Shown in pieces: positions 1 through 8,239 of a stretch of 64,000 nucleotides of DNA. A program made the translations under genes and the position numbers. The stretch covers positions 1-64,000 of the forward strand of contig CAVEPA010000011.1 in NCBI GenBank assembly GCA_963617485.1. Reading direction: 5' to 3'. This stretch comes from UBA1757 sp963617485 (GTDB lineage: Bacteria; Bacteroidota; Bacteroidia; Bacteroidales; UBA1402). The notes beneath the pieces were generated by a model. The model saw only the letters and a program-made list of their open reading frames with translations. It was not told the DNA's origin and made no database searches. Each line of letters starts with the position of its first letter. The first letter of the stretch is position 1.

Positions 1-345
1 GGTTCGGAAGGGCGTGTCAATGGGTTTTTCACTCTGGCCGGCAGGCGCTTCTTCAGCCTCACACGCTTGTCATAGTGCAACTGTTTATACACGCGATACA
101 CTTTCTTATGGTTCCAAGGCTCGCCCCACGAGCGCAATATCTCAAAGATCTTCCAAAATCCATCTCCATACTGAGCCGCCTTTCTGATGGCCTCCTCGAC
201 TTCTGTATCGTCTTTCACACTCTCGTAATAAAAGTACGACCTATGAATATCCATCAGTTTGCACGCCCGAGTGATGCTCACATCATATTCTTCTGATAGC
301 TCATTCGCCAACTCTTTCTTTACCTCGGGCTCTAGAGTTTTTTTT
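1..345 (-). CDS. IS3-family transposase OrfB, N-terminal part only (window edge)
   Basis: Reading the minus strand after a -1 slip in the A8 run at 338-345 gives an open frame that continues to the window edge. It contains the N-terminal HTH_21-like part of IS3 OrfB, recognisable from the stretches KLMDIHRSYFYY, GFWKIFEILR and PWNHKKVYRVYK. The integrase core with its DDE residues lies beyond the edge. The first in-frame ATG is at 254, inside the conserved region, so the product is probably made as an OrfAB fusion by frameshifting rather than from its own start. Confidence 0.8.
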
Positions 346-598
346 CGATAACCTCCTTCAGTATCCGGTTGTCAAGCGCCAGGTCCGCGTACATCTGCTT
401 GAGCTTTCGGTTCTCCTCCTCCAACTCCTTCAGACGGCGCACCTGACTGACTTCCATCCCGCTGTACTTCGACTTCCAATTGTAGAGCGTCGCCCGGGAT
501 ATCCCGTGATCTCTTGCTACTCTTTCGGCATCTATGCCGCTCTCCAGTTCCTGGACGGCTTTCACCATCTCGGACTCGCTGTGAATCTTTTTTTTCAT
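332..598 (-). CDS. IS3-family transposase OrfA (helix-turn-helix protein)
   Basis: This 88-residue protein has the HTH_Tnp_1 fold: residues 20-45 carry the helix-turn-helix (RVARDHGISRATLYNWKSKY), and residues 50-85 form a leucine-rich coiled coil (LKELEEENRKLKQMYADL) used for OrfA/OrfAB oligomerisation. It ends at a TAG immediately after an A8 slippery run shared with orfB. The start at 598 is preceded by AGGAGG at ideal spacing. Such a strong Shine-Dalgarno sequence is unusual in Bacteroidetes, where most genes here lack one. Confidence 0.9.
   Translation of the reverse strand: MKKKIHSESEMVKAVQELESGIDAERVARDHGISRATLYNWKSKYSGMEVSQVRRLKELEEENRKLKQMYADLALDNRILKEVIEKKL
338..345 (-). promoter_or_regulatory. 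Programmed -1 ribosomal frameshift site (A8)
   Basis: Eight consecutive A residues on the minus strand lie just before the orfA stop codon. Slipping back one base here joins OrfA to the OrfB frame without an intervening stop. A-rich slippery heptamers at this place are typical of IS3-family elements. No pseudoknot was evaluated. Confidence 0.7.
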
Positions 599-669
599 TT
601 CGTTCCTCCTTTGACAAAGTTAATCTTTTTGTCTAATTCGGAACTGTCCTACTTTTAGGGAAGGCTACA

Positions 670-1087
670 TCAAATATAACATTTTTTATCATGTTGTCTT
701 TGGGTTGACAAGGGAAAAAGCGAAAAAATTTTGCAGGAAAGAGAAAATAATTTTACAGGGATTGAGTACTAGGAAGTTACGCGATTAAAGCTTTTTTGTT
801 TTTTGTTAAGAATTCATCTTTTGCAGAAGACCATGTATGCAGCTTTGTTATCCGTTAAGAAACAAGCTATGCAAGGCCAAAAAGTTTCGCCTATAAAAAC
901 TGTTATTCTTGGTCTTGATAGAAGAAATATTCTTCGTCCATCATCATGGCTTCTTCTAGTTCGCTTCTGTCAGTTCGCATAGTACGCTTGGATTGTATGA
1001 ACTGGTACGAGGAGTTCTTCTGGGAACGGTGGTGCCGCGGGAAATCAAAGCGAAGTGAATCAAAGCGAAGCGAAGATAAAAAAGCCA
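670..1087. other. Gene-poor spacer between the IS and relA
   Basis: About 420 bases with no convincing gene. The part at 670-900 is AT-rich and shows no clear promoter or terminator. At 1044-1073 there is a short imperfect direct repeat of AATCAAAGCGAAG. A minus-strand reading frame ending at 903 could encode a 25-residue acidic peptide from an ATG near 980 (MRTDRSELEEAMMMDEEYFF and five more residues). No family is recognised and no ribosome binding site is evident, so it is not called as a gene. Confidence 0.5.
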
Positions 1088-3283
1088 CTACTCGCGGACT
1101 ACTTGCTTGACGCCTTTGACGGTGAGGATTTTGCGGGCAATCTGGTCGAGCTGGTGACGGTCGCTCACCACCAGCGTGAGGAAACCGCGGAACAGACCGT
1201 CGGTAGAGTCGATGCGCAGGCTGCGGATGTTCACATTGAAGTCCTTGGAAATGAGCGAGGTGATGTTGGTCACTATGCCAATATCGTCGTTGCCGATAAC
1301 TTGCAGCGTGGCGGCATATTGCGCACCCTCGCCCTGCCCTGCCCAACGCGCCCGCACAATACGGTAGGCATAGCGCTCGCGCAGCTGGGCCGCATTGGGA
1401 CAATCCACACGATGCACCTTAATGCCGCCGCTCACCGACACGAAACCGAACACTTCGTCGCCGTAGATAGGGTTGCAGCAGCGGGCCATCTTGAAATCGA
1501 GTCCCTTGAGGTTCTGGTCGATAACCAGCACATCGTCCTTGCCTTGGCGCACACGTTCCTCGCCGGCATCGTAGGCATAGTTTTCGGCCGAATATGTGCC
1601 CAGCTCTGTGGCCTGATTCTGGTGGTCGCGGTTGTACATTTCCACATAGGCTTCAATCACCAGATTGGTGTCGAGCCGCCCTTCGCCGATGGCGGCAAAA
1701 AACTCGGTTATCGTCTTGTATTTGAAGCGCTTGACCAGACGCATCAGGTAAGGCTCCTCGAACTCGATCTTGCGGTTCTTCATACGGCGCAAAAGCGCAT
1801 CACGACCGAATTCCGAGAGCTTCTGCATATTCTCCTTGAGCGTCTGCTTAATCTTGTTGCGGGCTTTGGCCGTCACCACAAAGTTGAGCCAGTCTTGCTT
1901 GGGCTGCTGGTTGTTGCCCGTCTGGATTTCTACCGTATCGCCACTCTTCAGATGATAGCGGATAGGCACATTGCGGTCGTTCACCTTGGCACCCACGCAC
2001 TTGTTGCCCAAACCGGTATGGATGGCATAGGCAAAATCGAGCACCGTGGCGCCGGCAGGCAGTTTGTAAAGTTCGCCTTTGGGCGTGAAGATGTAGATTT
2101 CATCGCTGTACATTTCCATTTTGAAATCGGCATCGTCCTGACGGTTTTCGAGCGCTTCGCGAATCTGGGTGAGCATCTCGTCCAGTCCCTTCTCGCTCTT
2201 GATGCCTTTGTAGCGCCAGTGCGCGGCCAAACCCTTTTCGGCAATTTCGTTCATACGCGTGGAGCGGATTTGCACTTCCACCCATTTGTCGTCGGGGCCC
2301 AGCACCGTGGTGTGCAGCGACTCGTAACCGTTCGATTTGGGGATGGACAGCCAGTCGCGCGTGCGGGCCGGATTAGGCTGGTACATATCTGTCACGATGG
2401 AATAGACCAGCCAGCAAAGCGCCTTTTCCTTTTCTACGGGCGCATCGATAATGACGCGGATGGCAAAGATGTCGTAGATATCCTCGAAACGTAACTGCTT
2501 GTTTTTGATTTTGTTCCAGATGGAATGTACCGATTTGGTACGGCCGATAATGTTGAAGGGCTCCTTGATGACGGCAGCGATTTTTTCGCGTATCGGCTCG
2601 ATGAAAGCTTTGATATAGGCTTCGCGTTTGCTCTTGCTTTCGGCCAATTTGCGGGTGATTTCCTCGTACACTTCGGGTTGGCTGAACTTGAGACTACGGT
2701 CTTCGAGCTCGGTCTTCATGGCGTACAGACCCATACGGTGAGCCAGGGGCGCATAGAGTGACACGGCGGCGCGGGCCATGGATTCGTGCATTTCCTGAGG
2801 ATAGTCGTCGATATGGCGCAGGGCGTTCAGCCTTTCGGCTATCATGATGATAATGGCGCGTCCGTCCTGGGCGAAAGAGAGCATCAGGTTACGGTAGTTT
2901 TCCGTTTCAAGGCCGTTGGCTTTCTGCGAGAGTTCGGCTATACGCTTGAGACCTTTGACGATATTGGCGGCCGATGTGCCGAAGTTCTGTTCCACCAGGT
3001 TGTCGTCCAGTTCTTTCAGGATAGCAGGATGATAGAGCATGGCGGCCAGCACCGACGAACGCCGGGTACTCATTTCCTGGGCCAGCAGCAAAGCGGTCTG
3101 CATCACATGCACGATGGGATTGATTTGCGCACTGGGACGCTGTATCAAATCACGGTCGACGGCTTGTTGCCATATTTGGCGGAGCAAACGCCACTGTTGC
3201 AGCGTAATATAGTTGTCGGTGAGTTGTCTTGTCTGACGGTATAACGAGCGTATTTCGCGGCTTTCTTGAGCTGTGTTTGTCAT
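1088..3283 (-). CDS. relA: RelA/SpoT-family (p)ppGpp synthetase with degenerate hydrolase domain
   Basis: A 731-residue long RSH protein that makes the alarmone (p)ppGpp from ATP and GDP/GTP in the stringent response. Domains in order: HD-like region about 45-190, synthetase about 240-355 (GRTKSVHSIW; D271 and E336 at the expected catalytic positions), TGS about 393-455, a Cys-containing zinc-finger-like region (ARCCNPIYGDEVFG), and a C-terminal ACT domain. In the hydrolase domain the first metal His is kept (H59), but the HD pair is replaced by Y84-H85 and the later metal Asp in LADRL is E150. This predicts a synthetase-only, RelA-like enzyme. It stands alone on the minus strand, divergent from the next operon. 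The TAG stop overlaps no other gene. Confidence 0.93.
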   Translation of the reverse strand: MTNTAQESREIRSLYRQTRQLTDNYITLQQWRLLRQIWQQAVDRDLIQRPSAQINPIVHVMQTALLLAQEMSTRRSSVLAAMLYHPAILKELDDNLVEQNFGTSAANIVKGLKRIAELSQKANGLETENYRNLMLSFAQDGRAIIIMIAERLNALRHIDDYPQEMHESMARAAVSLYAPLAHRMGLYAMKTELEDRSLKFSQPEVYEEITRKLAESKSKREAYIKAFIEPIREKIAAVIKEPFNIIGRTKSVHSIWNKIKNKQLRFEDIYDIFAIRVIIDAPVEKEKALCWLVYSIVTDMYQPNPARTRDWLSIPKSNGYESLHTTVLGPDDKWVEVQIRSTRMNEIAEKGLAAHWRYKGIKSEKGLDEMLTQIREALENRQDDADFKMEMYSDEIYIFTPKGELYKLPAGATVLDFAYAIHTGLGNKCVGAKVNDRNVPIRYHLKSGDTVEIQTGNNQQPKQDWLNFVVTAKARNKIKQTLKENMQKLSEFGRDALLRRMKNRKIEFEEPYLMRLVKRFKYKTITEFFAAIGEGRLDTNLVIEAYVEMYNRDHQNQATELGTYSAENYAYDAGEERVRQGKDDVLVIDQNLKGLDFKMARCCNPIYGDEVFGFVSVSGGIKVHRVDCPNAAQLRERYAYRIVRARWAGQGEGAQYAATLQVIGNDDIGIVTNITSLISKDFNVNIRSLRIDSTDGLFRGFLTLVVSDRHQLDQIARKILTVKGVKQVVRE

Positions 3284-3294
3284 CGTTTTAAATT

Positions 3295-3325
3295 TTGTGT
3301 AAAAATAGAAAAATACCTACTTTTG
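3295..3325 (+). promoter_or_regulatory. Bacteroidetes-type promoter for the kinase-DUF4301 operon
   Basis: TTG at 3295-3297 and TACTTTTG at 3318-3325 are separated by 20 bases, matching the TTG-N(about 20)-TAnnTTTG consensus of the Bacteroidetes primary sigma factor. The -7 box lies 33 bases before the ATG at 3359. Confidence 0.65.
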
Positions 3326-3358
3326 GCACGAATTAGGGCATAAAATTTTTCTTGCGTT

Positions 3359-5425
3359 ATGAAACATATCTCCATCACCGGCGACCTTGGCAGCGGCAAG
3401 AGTTCCGTGGCCAAAATTCTTTGCCAACAATTGGGTTTCGAATACTTTTCCACCGGCTCGCTGCAACGCAAACTGGCTGCCGAAAAGGGCATGAACACCC
3501 TGGATATGAACAAGTTCTCGGAATCTACCAAAGATGTGGACGACTACATAGACAATCACTTGCGCAATATCGAAGCCGACCCTCATCCCCAGAGCATCCT
3601 CATTCTCGATTCGCGTCTGGCTTGGCATTTCGTGCCGAGTTCGTTCAAGGTGTTTATCAAGGTAGACCCACGGGTGGCCGCCCAGCGCGTGCTGGCCGAC
3701 AAGGTGCGCAGCAACGAGCCCGACAACAAGGATGTTGCCTCCACTATGGCCAGTCTGCAGGAACGCATGCAGTCGGAATGCCGCCGCTTTAAGGAGTATT
3801 ACGACATAGACTATCGCAACGAAGCCAATTACGACTTGGTGATTGACAGCTCGGAGCAGTCGGCCCAGGCTGTTGCCACGGCCATTATTCAAGCCTATTT
3901 CCAGCTGAGCGCTGCCGACCTTGCACAAATTGCCGCCAAAGGCATCAGCCTGCAACAGCTGGCCCGACAGCTCCGCTGCTTCGAAACGGGCTTCCCCTAT
4001 CTGCCCTTAGCCGCATCGGCATCGACCGAGACGGGCGGTGGCATACGTCGCTTCAGCCAAGACGAAGAACAGCGCCTGCTGGCCGCTTGGGACGCTTATC
4101 TGCAAACCGAGCATCAAGTGCTGAAATTCGTGCCGGCTTCGGGTGCCGCCAGCCGTATGTTCAAAGACCTTTTCGCCTTTTTGGACGCGGCCTACCAGGC
4201 ACCTACCACCGATTTCGAAAAGACCTTCTGCGCCCATGTCGAGTACTTCGCCTTCAGCGAAGAACTCGACACAGTCTGCCGCAAAAACCAGGGCAAATCG
4301 CTGCACGAACTGGCCGAGAACGGCGAGTACAAACAAATTGTACGCAATCTCCTGCTGGACGAAGGCCTGCGCTACGGCTCGCTACCCAAGGGCCTGCTCA
4401 GCTTCCACCGCTATCCCGAAGGCAGCCGCAAGGCCGTGGCCGAACATATGGTGGAAGGAGCCCTCTACACCCGCGACAAGCACAACCAAGTGAACCTGCA
4501 CTTTACCGTATCGCCCGAGCACCGGCAGCTCTTCGAGGCCGAAGTGGCCCGTTGTCAAGCCCCGCTGGAAGCACAGTACGGCGTGCATTACCATATCAGC
4601 TTCTCCGAGCAGAAACCATCTACCGATACCATTGCGGCCGATGCCGCCAACCGTCCATTCCGCGACAAGGGCAAGTTGCTGTTCCGCCCGGGTGGCCACG
4701 GTGCGCTTATCGAAAACCTGAACGACCTGCAGGCCGACATCGTCTTTATCAAGAATATCGACAATGTGGTGCCCGACCGTCTGAAAGACTGCACGGTGCA
4801 TTACAAGAAGGTGCTGGCCGGTCTGCTGGTGAGCCTGCAGGAAAAGGCCTTCGCTTACCTGCGCCTGCTCGACAGCGGCAAATACTCGCACGACGATTTG
4901 GTGGAAATTATCCGTTTTGTGCAGCAACAGCTCTTTACGCGCAAGGACGATATCAAGGACATGGAAGACGGCGACCTGGTGGTTTACCTCAAGGGCAAGC
5001 TCAACCGGCCTATGCGTGTCTGCGGTATGGTGCGCAACCAGGGCGAACCCGGCGGCGGACCTTTTATGGTCTACAACCCCGACGGCAGCAAGTCGCTGCA
5101 AATCCTCGAAAGTTCACAAATCGACATGAACGACCCCGAAAAGGTGGCCATGTTCAAACAAGGTTCGCACTTCAATCCGGTAGATTTGGTTTGCGCGCTG
5201 AAGAACTACAAGGGCGAGGCTTTCGACCTTCCCTCCTACGTTGATGCCAAGACGGGTTTCATTTCCAACAAGTCGAAAAACGGTCAGGAGCTGAAGGCGC
5301 TGGAACTGCCCGGCCTGTGGAATGGTGCCATGTCCAACTGGAACACGGTATTCGTCGAAGTGCCCATCGATACTTTCAATCCGGTGAAGACCGTAAACGA
5401 CCTGCTGCGCGTGCAGCATCAATAG
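3359..5425 (+). CDS. Fusion of a cytidylate-kinase-like domain and DUF4301
   Basis: A 688-residue cytoplasmic protein with two parts. Residues 1-185 form a P-loop kinase-like domain (ITGDLGSGKSS at 6-16, then EYFSTGSLQRKLA and an IDSRLAW-type stretch), resembling cytidylate kinases. Residues about 190-688 match DUF4301, a Bacteroidetes family normally near 500 residues and usually encoded alone. DUF4301 here has a glycine-rich VPASGAASRMFK motif (258-268) and FRPGGHGALIENLNDL (442-457) followed by FIKNIDNVVP, which recall the nucleotide-binding loop and Asn/Asp region of sugar-phosphate nucleotidyltransferases. The substrate is unknown. It is first in an operon with nadC (9-base gap) and a PAP2 phosphatase. 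The fusion suggests the kinase product feeds the DUF4301 reaction, but this is inference. Confidence 0.85.
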   Translation: MKHISITGDLGSGKSSVAKILCQQLGFEYFSTGSLQRKLAAEKGMNTLDMNKFSESTKDVDDYIDNHLRNIEADPHPQSILILDSRLAWHFVPSSFKVFIKVDPRVAAQRVLADKVRSNEPDNKDVASTMASLQERMQSECRRFKEYYDIDYRNEANYDLVIDSSEQSAQAVATAIIQAYFQLSAADLAQIAAKGISLQQLARQLRCFETGFPYLPLAASASTETGGGIRRFSQDEEQRLLAAWDAYLQTEHQVLKFVPASGAASRMFKDLFAFLDAAYQAPTTDFEKTFCAHVEYFAFSEELDTVCRKNQGKSLHELAENGEYKQIVRNLLLDEGLRYGSLPKGLLSFHRYPEGSRKAVAEHMVEGALYTRDKHNQVNLHFTVSPEHRQLFEAEVARCQAPLEAQYGVHYHISFSEQKPSTDTIAADAANRPFRDKGKLLFRPGGHGALIENLNDLQADIVFIKNIDNVVPDRLKDCTVHYKKVLAGLLVSLQEKAFAYLRLLDSGKYSHDDLVEIIRFVQQQLFTRKDDIKDMEDGDLVVYLKGKLNRPMRVCGMVRNQGEPGGGPFMVYNPDGSKSLQILESSQIDMNDPEKVAMFKQGSHFNPVDLVCALKNYKGEAFDLPSYVDAKTGFISNKSKNGQELKALELPGLWNGAMSNWNTVFVEVPIDTFNPVKTVNDLLRVQHQ

Positions 5426-5434
5426 ACTAATCTT

Positions 5435-6274
5435 ATGTACGATTTACAAGAATTCATCAAGAATGCCCTGGCCGAAGACATCGGCGATGGCGACCATACC
5501 ACACTGTGTTGCATTCCCGAAGATGCCATGGGATGCTCGGTGCTGATTATCAAGGAAGAAGGCATCGTGGCCGGTGTTAGGGTAGCCCTGGAAGTGTTCA
5601 AGGCTTTCGACCCCGAGCTGCAGACCAAGGTCTTTATTCAAGACGGCAGCCACGTGAAGCCCGGCGACATCGTTTTCGAAACCCGTGGCCGCGTGCGCTC
5701 GCTCCTGCAGACCGAACGTCTGATGCTCAACATCATGCAGCACATGAGCGGCATTGCCACCAACACCCAGCGCTATGTAAAACTGCTGGAAGGCCTGCAC
5801 ACCAACGTCATCGATACGCGCAAAACCACGCCCGGCATGCGCCTGCTCGACAAGGAAGCCGTGGTGCTGGGCGGCGGCAGCAACCATCGTATCGGCTTGT
5901 ACGACATGATACTGCTCAAGGACAACCATATCGATTTCGCGGGCGGCATCAGGGCTGCCATCGAACGTTGCCACCGTTACCTCGAAGCCAAGGGCAAGGA
6001 CCTCAAAATTGAGATTGAAGTACGCAACTTGGACGAACTGCAACAAGTGCTTGAAGTGGGCGGTGTGCATCGCATCATGCTCGACAACTTCAGCCCTGCC
6101 CTTACGCGCCAAGCCGTCGACATTATCGCCGGTCGCTACGAAACCGAATCTTCGGGCGGCATCACCATCGACACGCTGCGTTCTTACGCCGAATGCGGGG
6201 TTGACTACATTTCGGTGGGCGCACTCACCCACTCGGTGAAGAGTCTCGACATGTCCTTCAAAGCAAGAGTATAA
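5435..6274 (+). CDS. nadC: Nicotinate-nucleotide pyrophosphorylase (quinolinate phosphoribosyltransferase)
   Basis: This 279-residue enzyme converts quinolinate and PRPP to nicotinate mononucleotide, CO2 and PPi in de novo NAD synthesis. The family motifs are clear: EDIGDGDHTT near the N terminus, TERLMLNIMQHMSGIAT, DTRKTTPGMRLLDKEAV, a GGGSNHRIGLYDMILLKDNH substrate-binding stretch, and EIEVRNLDE / IMLDNF / SGGI in the C-terminal barrel. Length is normal. It follows the DUF4301 gene by 9 bases and precedes the PAP2 gene by 12, so the three are probably co-transcribed. nadA and nadB are not in the window. Confidence 0.96.
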   Translation: MYDLQEFIKNALAEDIGDGDHTTLCCIPEDAMGCSVLIIKEEGIVAGVRVALEVFKAFDPELQTKVFIQDGSHVKPGDIVFETRGRVRSLLQTERLMLNIMQHMSGIATNTQRYVKLLEGLHTNVIDTRKTTPGMRLLDKEAVVLGGGSNHRIGLYDMILLKDNHIDFAGGIRAAIERCHRYLEAKGKDLKIEIEVRNLDELQQVLEVGGVHRIMLDNFSPALTRQAVDIIAGRYETESSGGITIDTLRSYAECGVDYISVGALTHSVKSLDMSFKARV

Positions 6275-6286
6275 ACGACCCGCTTC

Positions 6287-6952
6287 ATGAGAATCAAATT
6301 AAAGAAAATACTGCTGGATAACCTCTGGCTGCTTATACCCTATGCCTTGGCTTTTGTCGGCTGTATCATGGTACTCTGTTTCACCGACAAGGGAGCTACC
6401 AATTTGGCCGTCAATGCCTTGCATACCCCTTTCCTGGACGGATTCTTCAAGTTCATGACCGGGTTCGGCACCTTTGCCTATATCGGGCCCTGCCTATTGC
6501 TGATGTGTCTGTTTTCGTGGCGCATGGCCCTGACGGGAGCCGCTTCGGCGGGATTCTCCTCGCTGTTCACCCAGTTTTGCAAACATGTGGTATGGCCCGA
6601 CAGCCCGCGTCCCAAGATTCTTTTTGCCGATATACTGCGAGATTTACACCTTATCGACGGCGTTCATTTGCATTCATCGCATAGTTTCCCCTCGGGACAC
6701 ACCACGGGTGCCTTCGCCCTATTTTGCGTGATAGCGCTGTTCTGCAAGAAACTTGGATGGAAAGAATTCTTTCTGCTGATGGCCATAACGGTGGCTTACT
6801 CGCGCCTGTACTTGATGCAGCATTTCCTTATCGATGTTACCGTCGGTTCTTTTATCGGAACGCTGGCAGCCGTGCTGTCGTTCTGGTGGCTGATACAGTA
6901 CCGTCAACCTTGGTTGGACAAATCGGCACTCCAGTTGTTCCGCCGCAAGTAG
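6287..6952 (+). CDS. PAP2-family membrane phosphatase
   Basis: A 221-residue integral membrane protein with about five or six hydrophobic segments. It carries the three acid-phosphatase signature motifs: a K-x6-RP-type motif (KHVVWPDSPRPK), PSGH (SFPSGHTTGAFA) and SR-x5-H-x3-D (SRLYLMQHFLIDV). Members dephosphorylate lipid phosphates such as undecaprenyl pyrophosphate, phosphatidate or phosphatidylglycerophosphate; the sequence does not settle which. It is last in the operon after nadC and ends convergent to mnmA with only 27 bases between them. Confidence 0.9.
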   Translation: MRIKLKKILLDNLWLLIPYALAFVGCIMVLCFTDKGATNLAVNALHTPFLDGFFKFMTGFGTFAYIGPCLLLMCLFSWRMALTGAASAGFSSLFTQFCKHVVWPDSPRPKILFADILRDLHLIDGVHLHSSHSFPSGHTTGAFALFCVIALFCKKLGWKEFFLLMAITVAYSRLYLMQHFLIDVTVGSFIGTLAAVLSFWWLIQYRQPWLDKSALQLFRRK

Positions 6953-6979
6953 CGCCAAGCAACTTATAAGGCCAGTCTC

Positions 6980-8170
6980 CTATTCTGAGATTGCGCCCGA
7001 ACCTATCACTTCGTCACCATCGTACCAAGCGGCAAATTGCCCTGCGGTAACGCTTTTCTGTGCTTCTTCGAAAAGGATGTACAGGCCTTCTTCGTAACGG
7101 TAGAGCGTGGCCTGCTGTAAAGGTTGGCGATAACGGATGCGCACGCGGTAAGAACGGCTCTCGCCCACTTGTAGGGCCAAGTCGGGACGCACCCAGTGAA
7201 TTTCGTCGGCAGCGATGAACAAAGCCTGACGCAAGAGGCCGGGATGGTCGTCGCCGCGACCCAGGAAGATATAGTTGTTTTCGATGTCGGTGGCCAGCAC
7301 GTACATGGGCTTTTCCGTGCCGCCGATATGCAAACCCTTGCGTTGTCCCACCGTGTAGAAATGGGCACCGTTGTGCTTGGCCGACAGGAGTTTTCCGTCC
7401 TTAGGACGATAAAAATAAGGCTTGGACAGCTTTTGCAGACGCTGATATAAATCGTCGGGATACTTGCGGCTGTAAGCCTTGAAATCGGCTGGAATTTCGT
7501 ACATCTGGCCTTCGCGTGCTGCGAGTTTCTGCTGCAGGAACACCGGCAAATCCACTTTGCCTACAAAGCAGATACCTTGCGAATCGCGTTTCTGCGCCGT
7601 TGCCAAACCCAATTCGGCAGCGATGCGGCGTATCTCGGGCTTGAGCAGATGCCCTATGGGAAACATAGCCTTCGAGAGCTGTTCCTGCGACAACTGGCAG
7701 AGGAAATACGACTGGTCTTTGTTGTCGTCGGTGCCGGCCAGGAGGCGGTACACCTTCTGCCCGTCAGCGGTGGTCTGTTCGTCGACACGGCAGTAATGGC
7801 CGGTGGCTATCTTGTCGGCACCCAGGTCTTGGGCGGCCTTCAGAAAGGCATCGAACTTGATTTCGCGGTTGCAGAGTACGTCGGGATTGGGCGTGCGGCC
7901 CTTCTCGTACTCGGAGAACATATAGTCTACCACCTGCGAGCGGTACGTATCGCTCAAATCCACCACATGAAAGGGAATGTCCAGTTTGCGGGCCACCAGC
8001 TCGGCGATGAGCACGTCCTCTTCGTAAGGACAGGCACCGGAGAGGGTTCCCACCGTATCTTTCCAGTTTATCATGTACACGGCTATCACTTCGTAGCCCT
8101 GCTGTTTGAGCAAATAGGCGGCGACACTGGAGTCTACCCCGCCCGACAATCCTAAGACGACTTTCTGCAT
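6980..8170 (-). CDS. mnmA: tRNA-specific 2-thiouridylase MnmA
   Basis: The enzyme thiolates U34 of tRNA Lys, Glu and Gln. It has the PP-loop SGGVDSS (9-15) that adenylates the uridine, and both catalytic cysteines, C100 (NPDVLCNREIKF) and C201 (SQGICFVGK). The C-terminal third matches the MnmA beta-barrel (GLHIGG, then a late aminomethyltransferase-like fold). The start at 8170 (MQKVVLGLSGG) is preferred: a longer frame from 8215 would translate through a perfect 12-bp hairpin that looks like the terminator of the upstream ATPase operon. Length from this start (396 residues) is about normal. Confidence 0.94.
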   Translation of the reverse strand: MQKVVLGLSGGVDSSVAAYLLKQQGYEVIAVYMINWKDTVGTLSGACPYEEDVLIAELVARKLDIPFHVVDLSDTYRSQVVDYMFSEYEKGRTPNPDVLCNREIKFDAFLKAAQDLGADKIATGHYCRVDEQTTADGQKVYRLLAGTDDNKDQSYFLCQLSQEQLSKAMFPIGHLLKPEIRRIAAELGLATAQKRDSQGICFVGKVDLPVFLQQKLAAREGQMYEIPADFKAYSRKYPDDLYQRLQKLSKPYFYRPKDGKLLSAKHNGAHFYTVGQRKGLHIGGTEKPMYVLATDIENNYIFLGRGDDHPGLLRQALFIAADEIHWVRPDLALQVGESRSYRVRIRYRQPLQQATLYRYEEGLYILFEEAQKSVTAGQFAAWYDGDEVIGSGAISE

Positions 8171-8184
8171 TTTGTGGTATGAAT

Positions 8185-8212
8185 ACGGTAGCGCCGTTGC
8201 CGGCGCTACCGT
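8185..8212 (-). terminator. Hairpin ending the V/A-ATPase operon
   Basis: A perfect 12-bp GC-rich stem (ACGGTAGCGCCG pairing with CGGCGCTACCGT) with a TTGC loop lies between the atpK stop and the mnmA start. No strong U-run follows on the minus strand, so it may be a weak terminator or an mRNA 3'-end stabiliser. Confidence 0.6.
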
Positions 8213-8239
8213 CATTTCATTATCTGTTTGGGACTATGT

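Larger units (their letters stand above)
1..669 (-). mobile_element. IS3-family insertion sequence, truncated by the window edge
   Basis: The element carries an orfA/orfB transposase pair on the minus strand joined by a -1 frameshift site, the typical IS3-family layout. The outer end is placed near 669 because a sequence read on the minus strand from there starts TGTAGCCTTCCC, and IS3-family termini usually begin with TG. The opposite end lies outside the window, so the inverted repeats and any target duplication cannot be compared. The boundary is therefore tentative; the family assignment is firm. Confidence 0.75.

Noticed and set aside
1055..2494. Long open frame on the plus strand opposite relA (479 codons)
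   Set aside because: It lies wholly antisense to a clear RelA protein and its His/Val/Gly-rich translation has no recognisable motif; long antisense frames are common in this codon usage.
8170..8215. Longer N terminus of MnmA
   Set aside because: The extra 15 residues are encoded by a perfect hairpin ending the upstream operon and are absent from the family.
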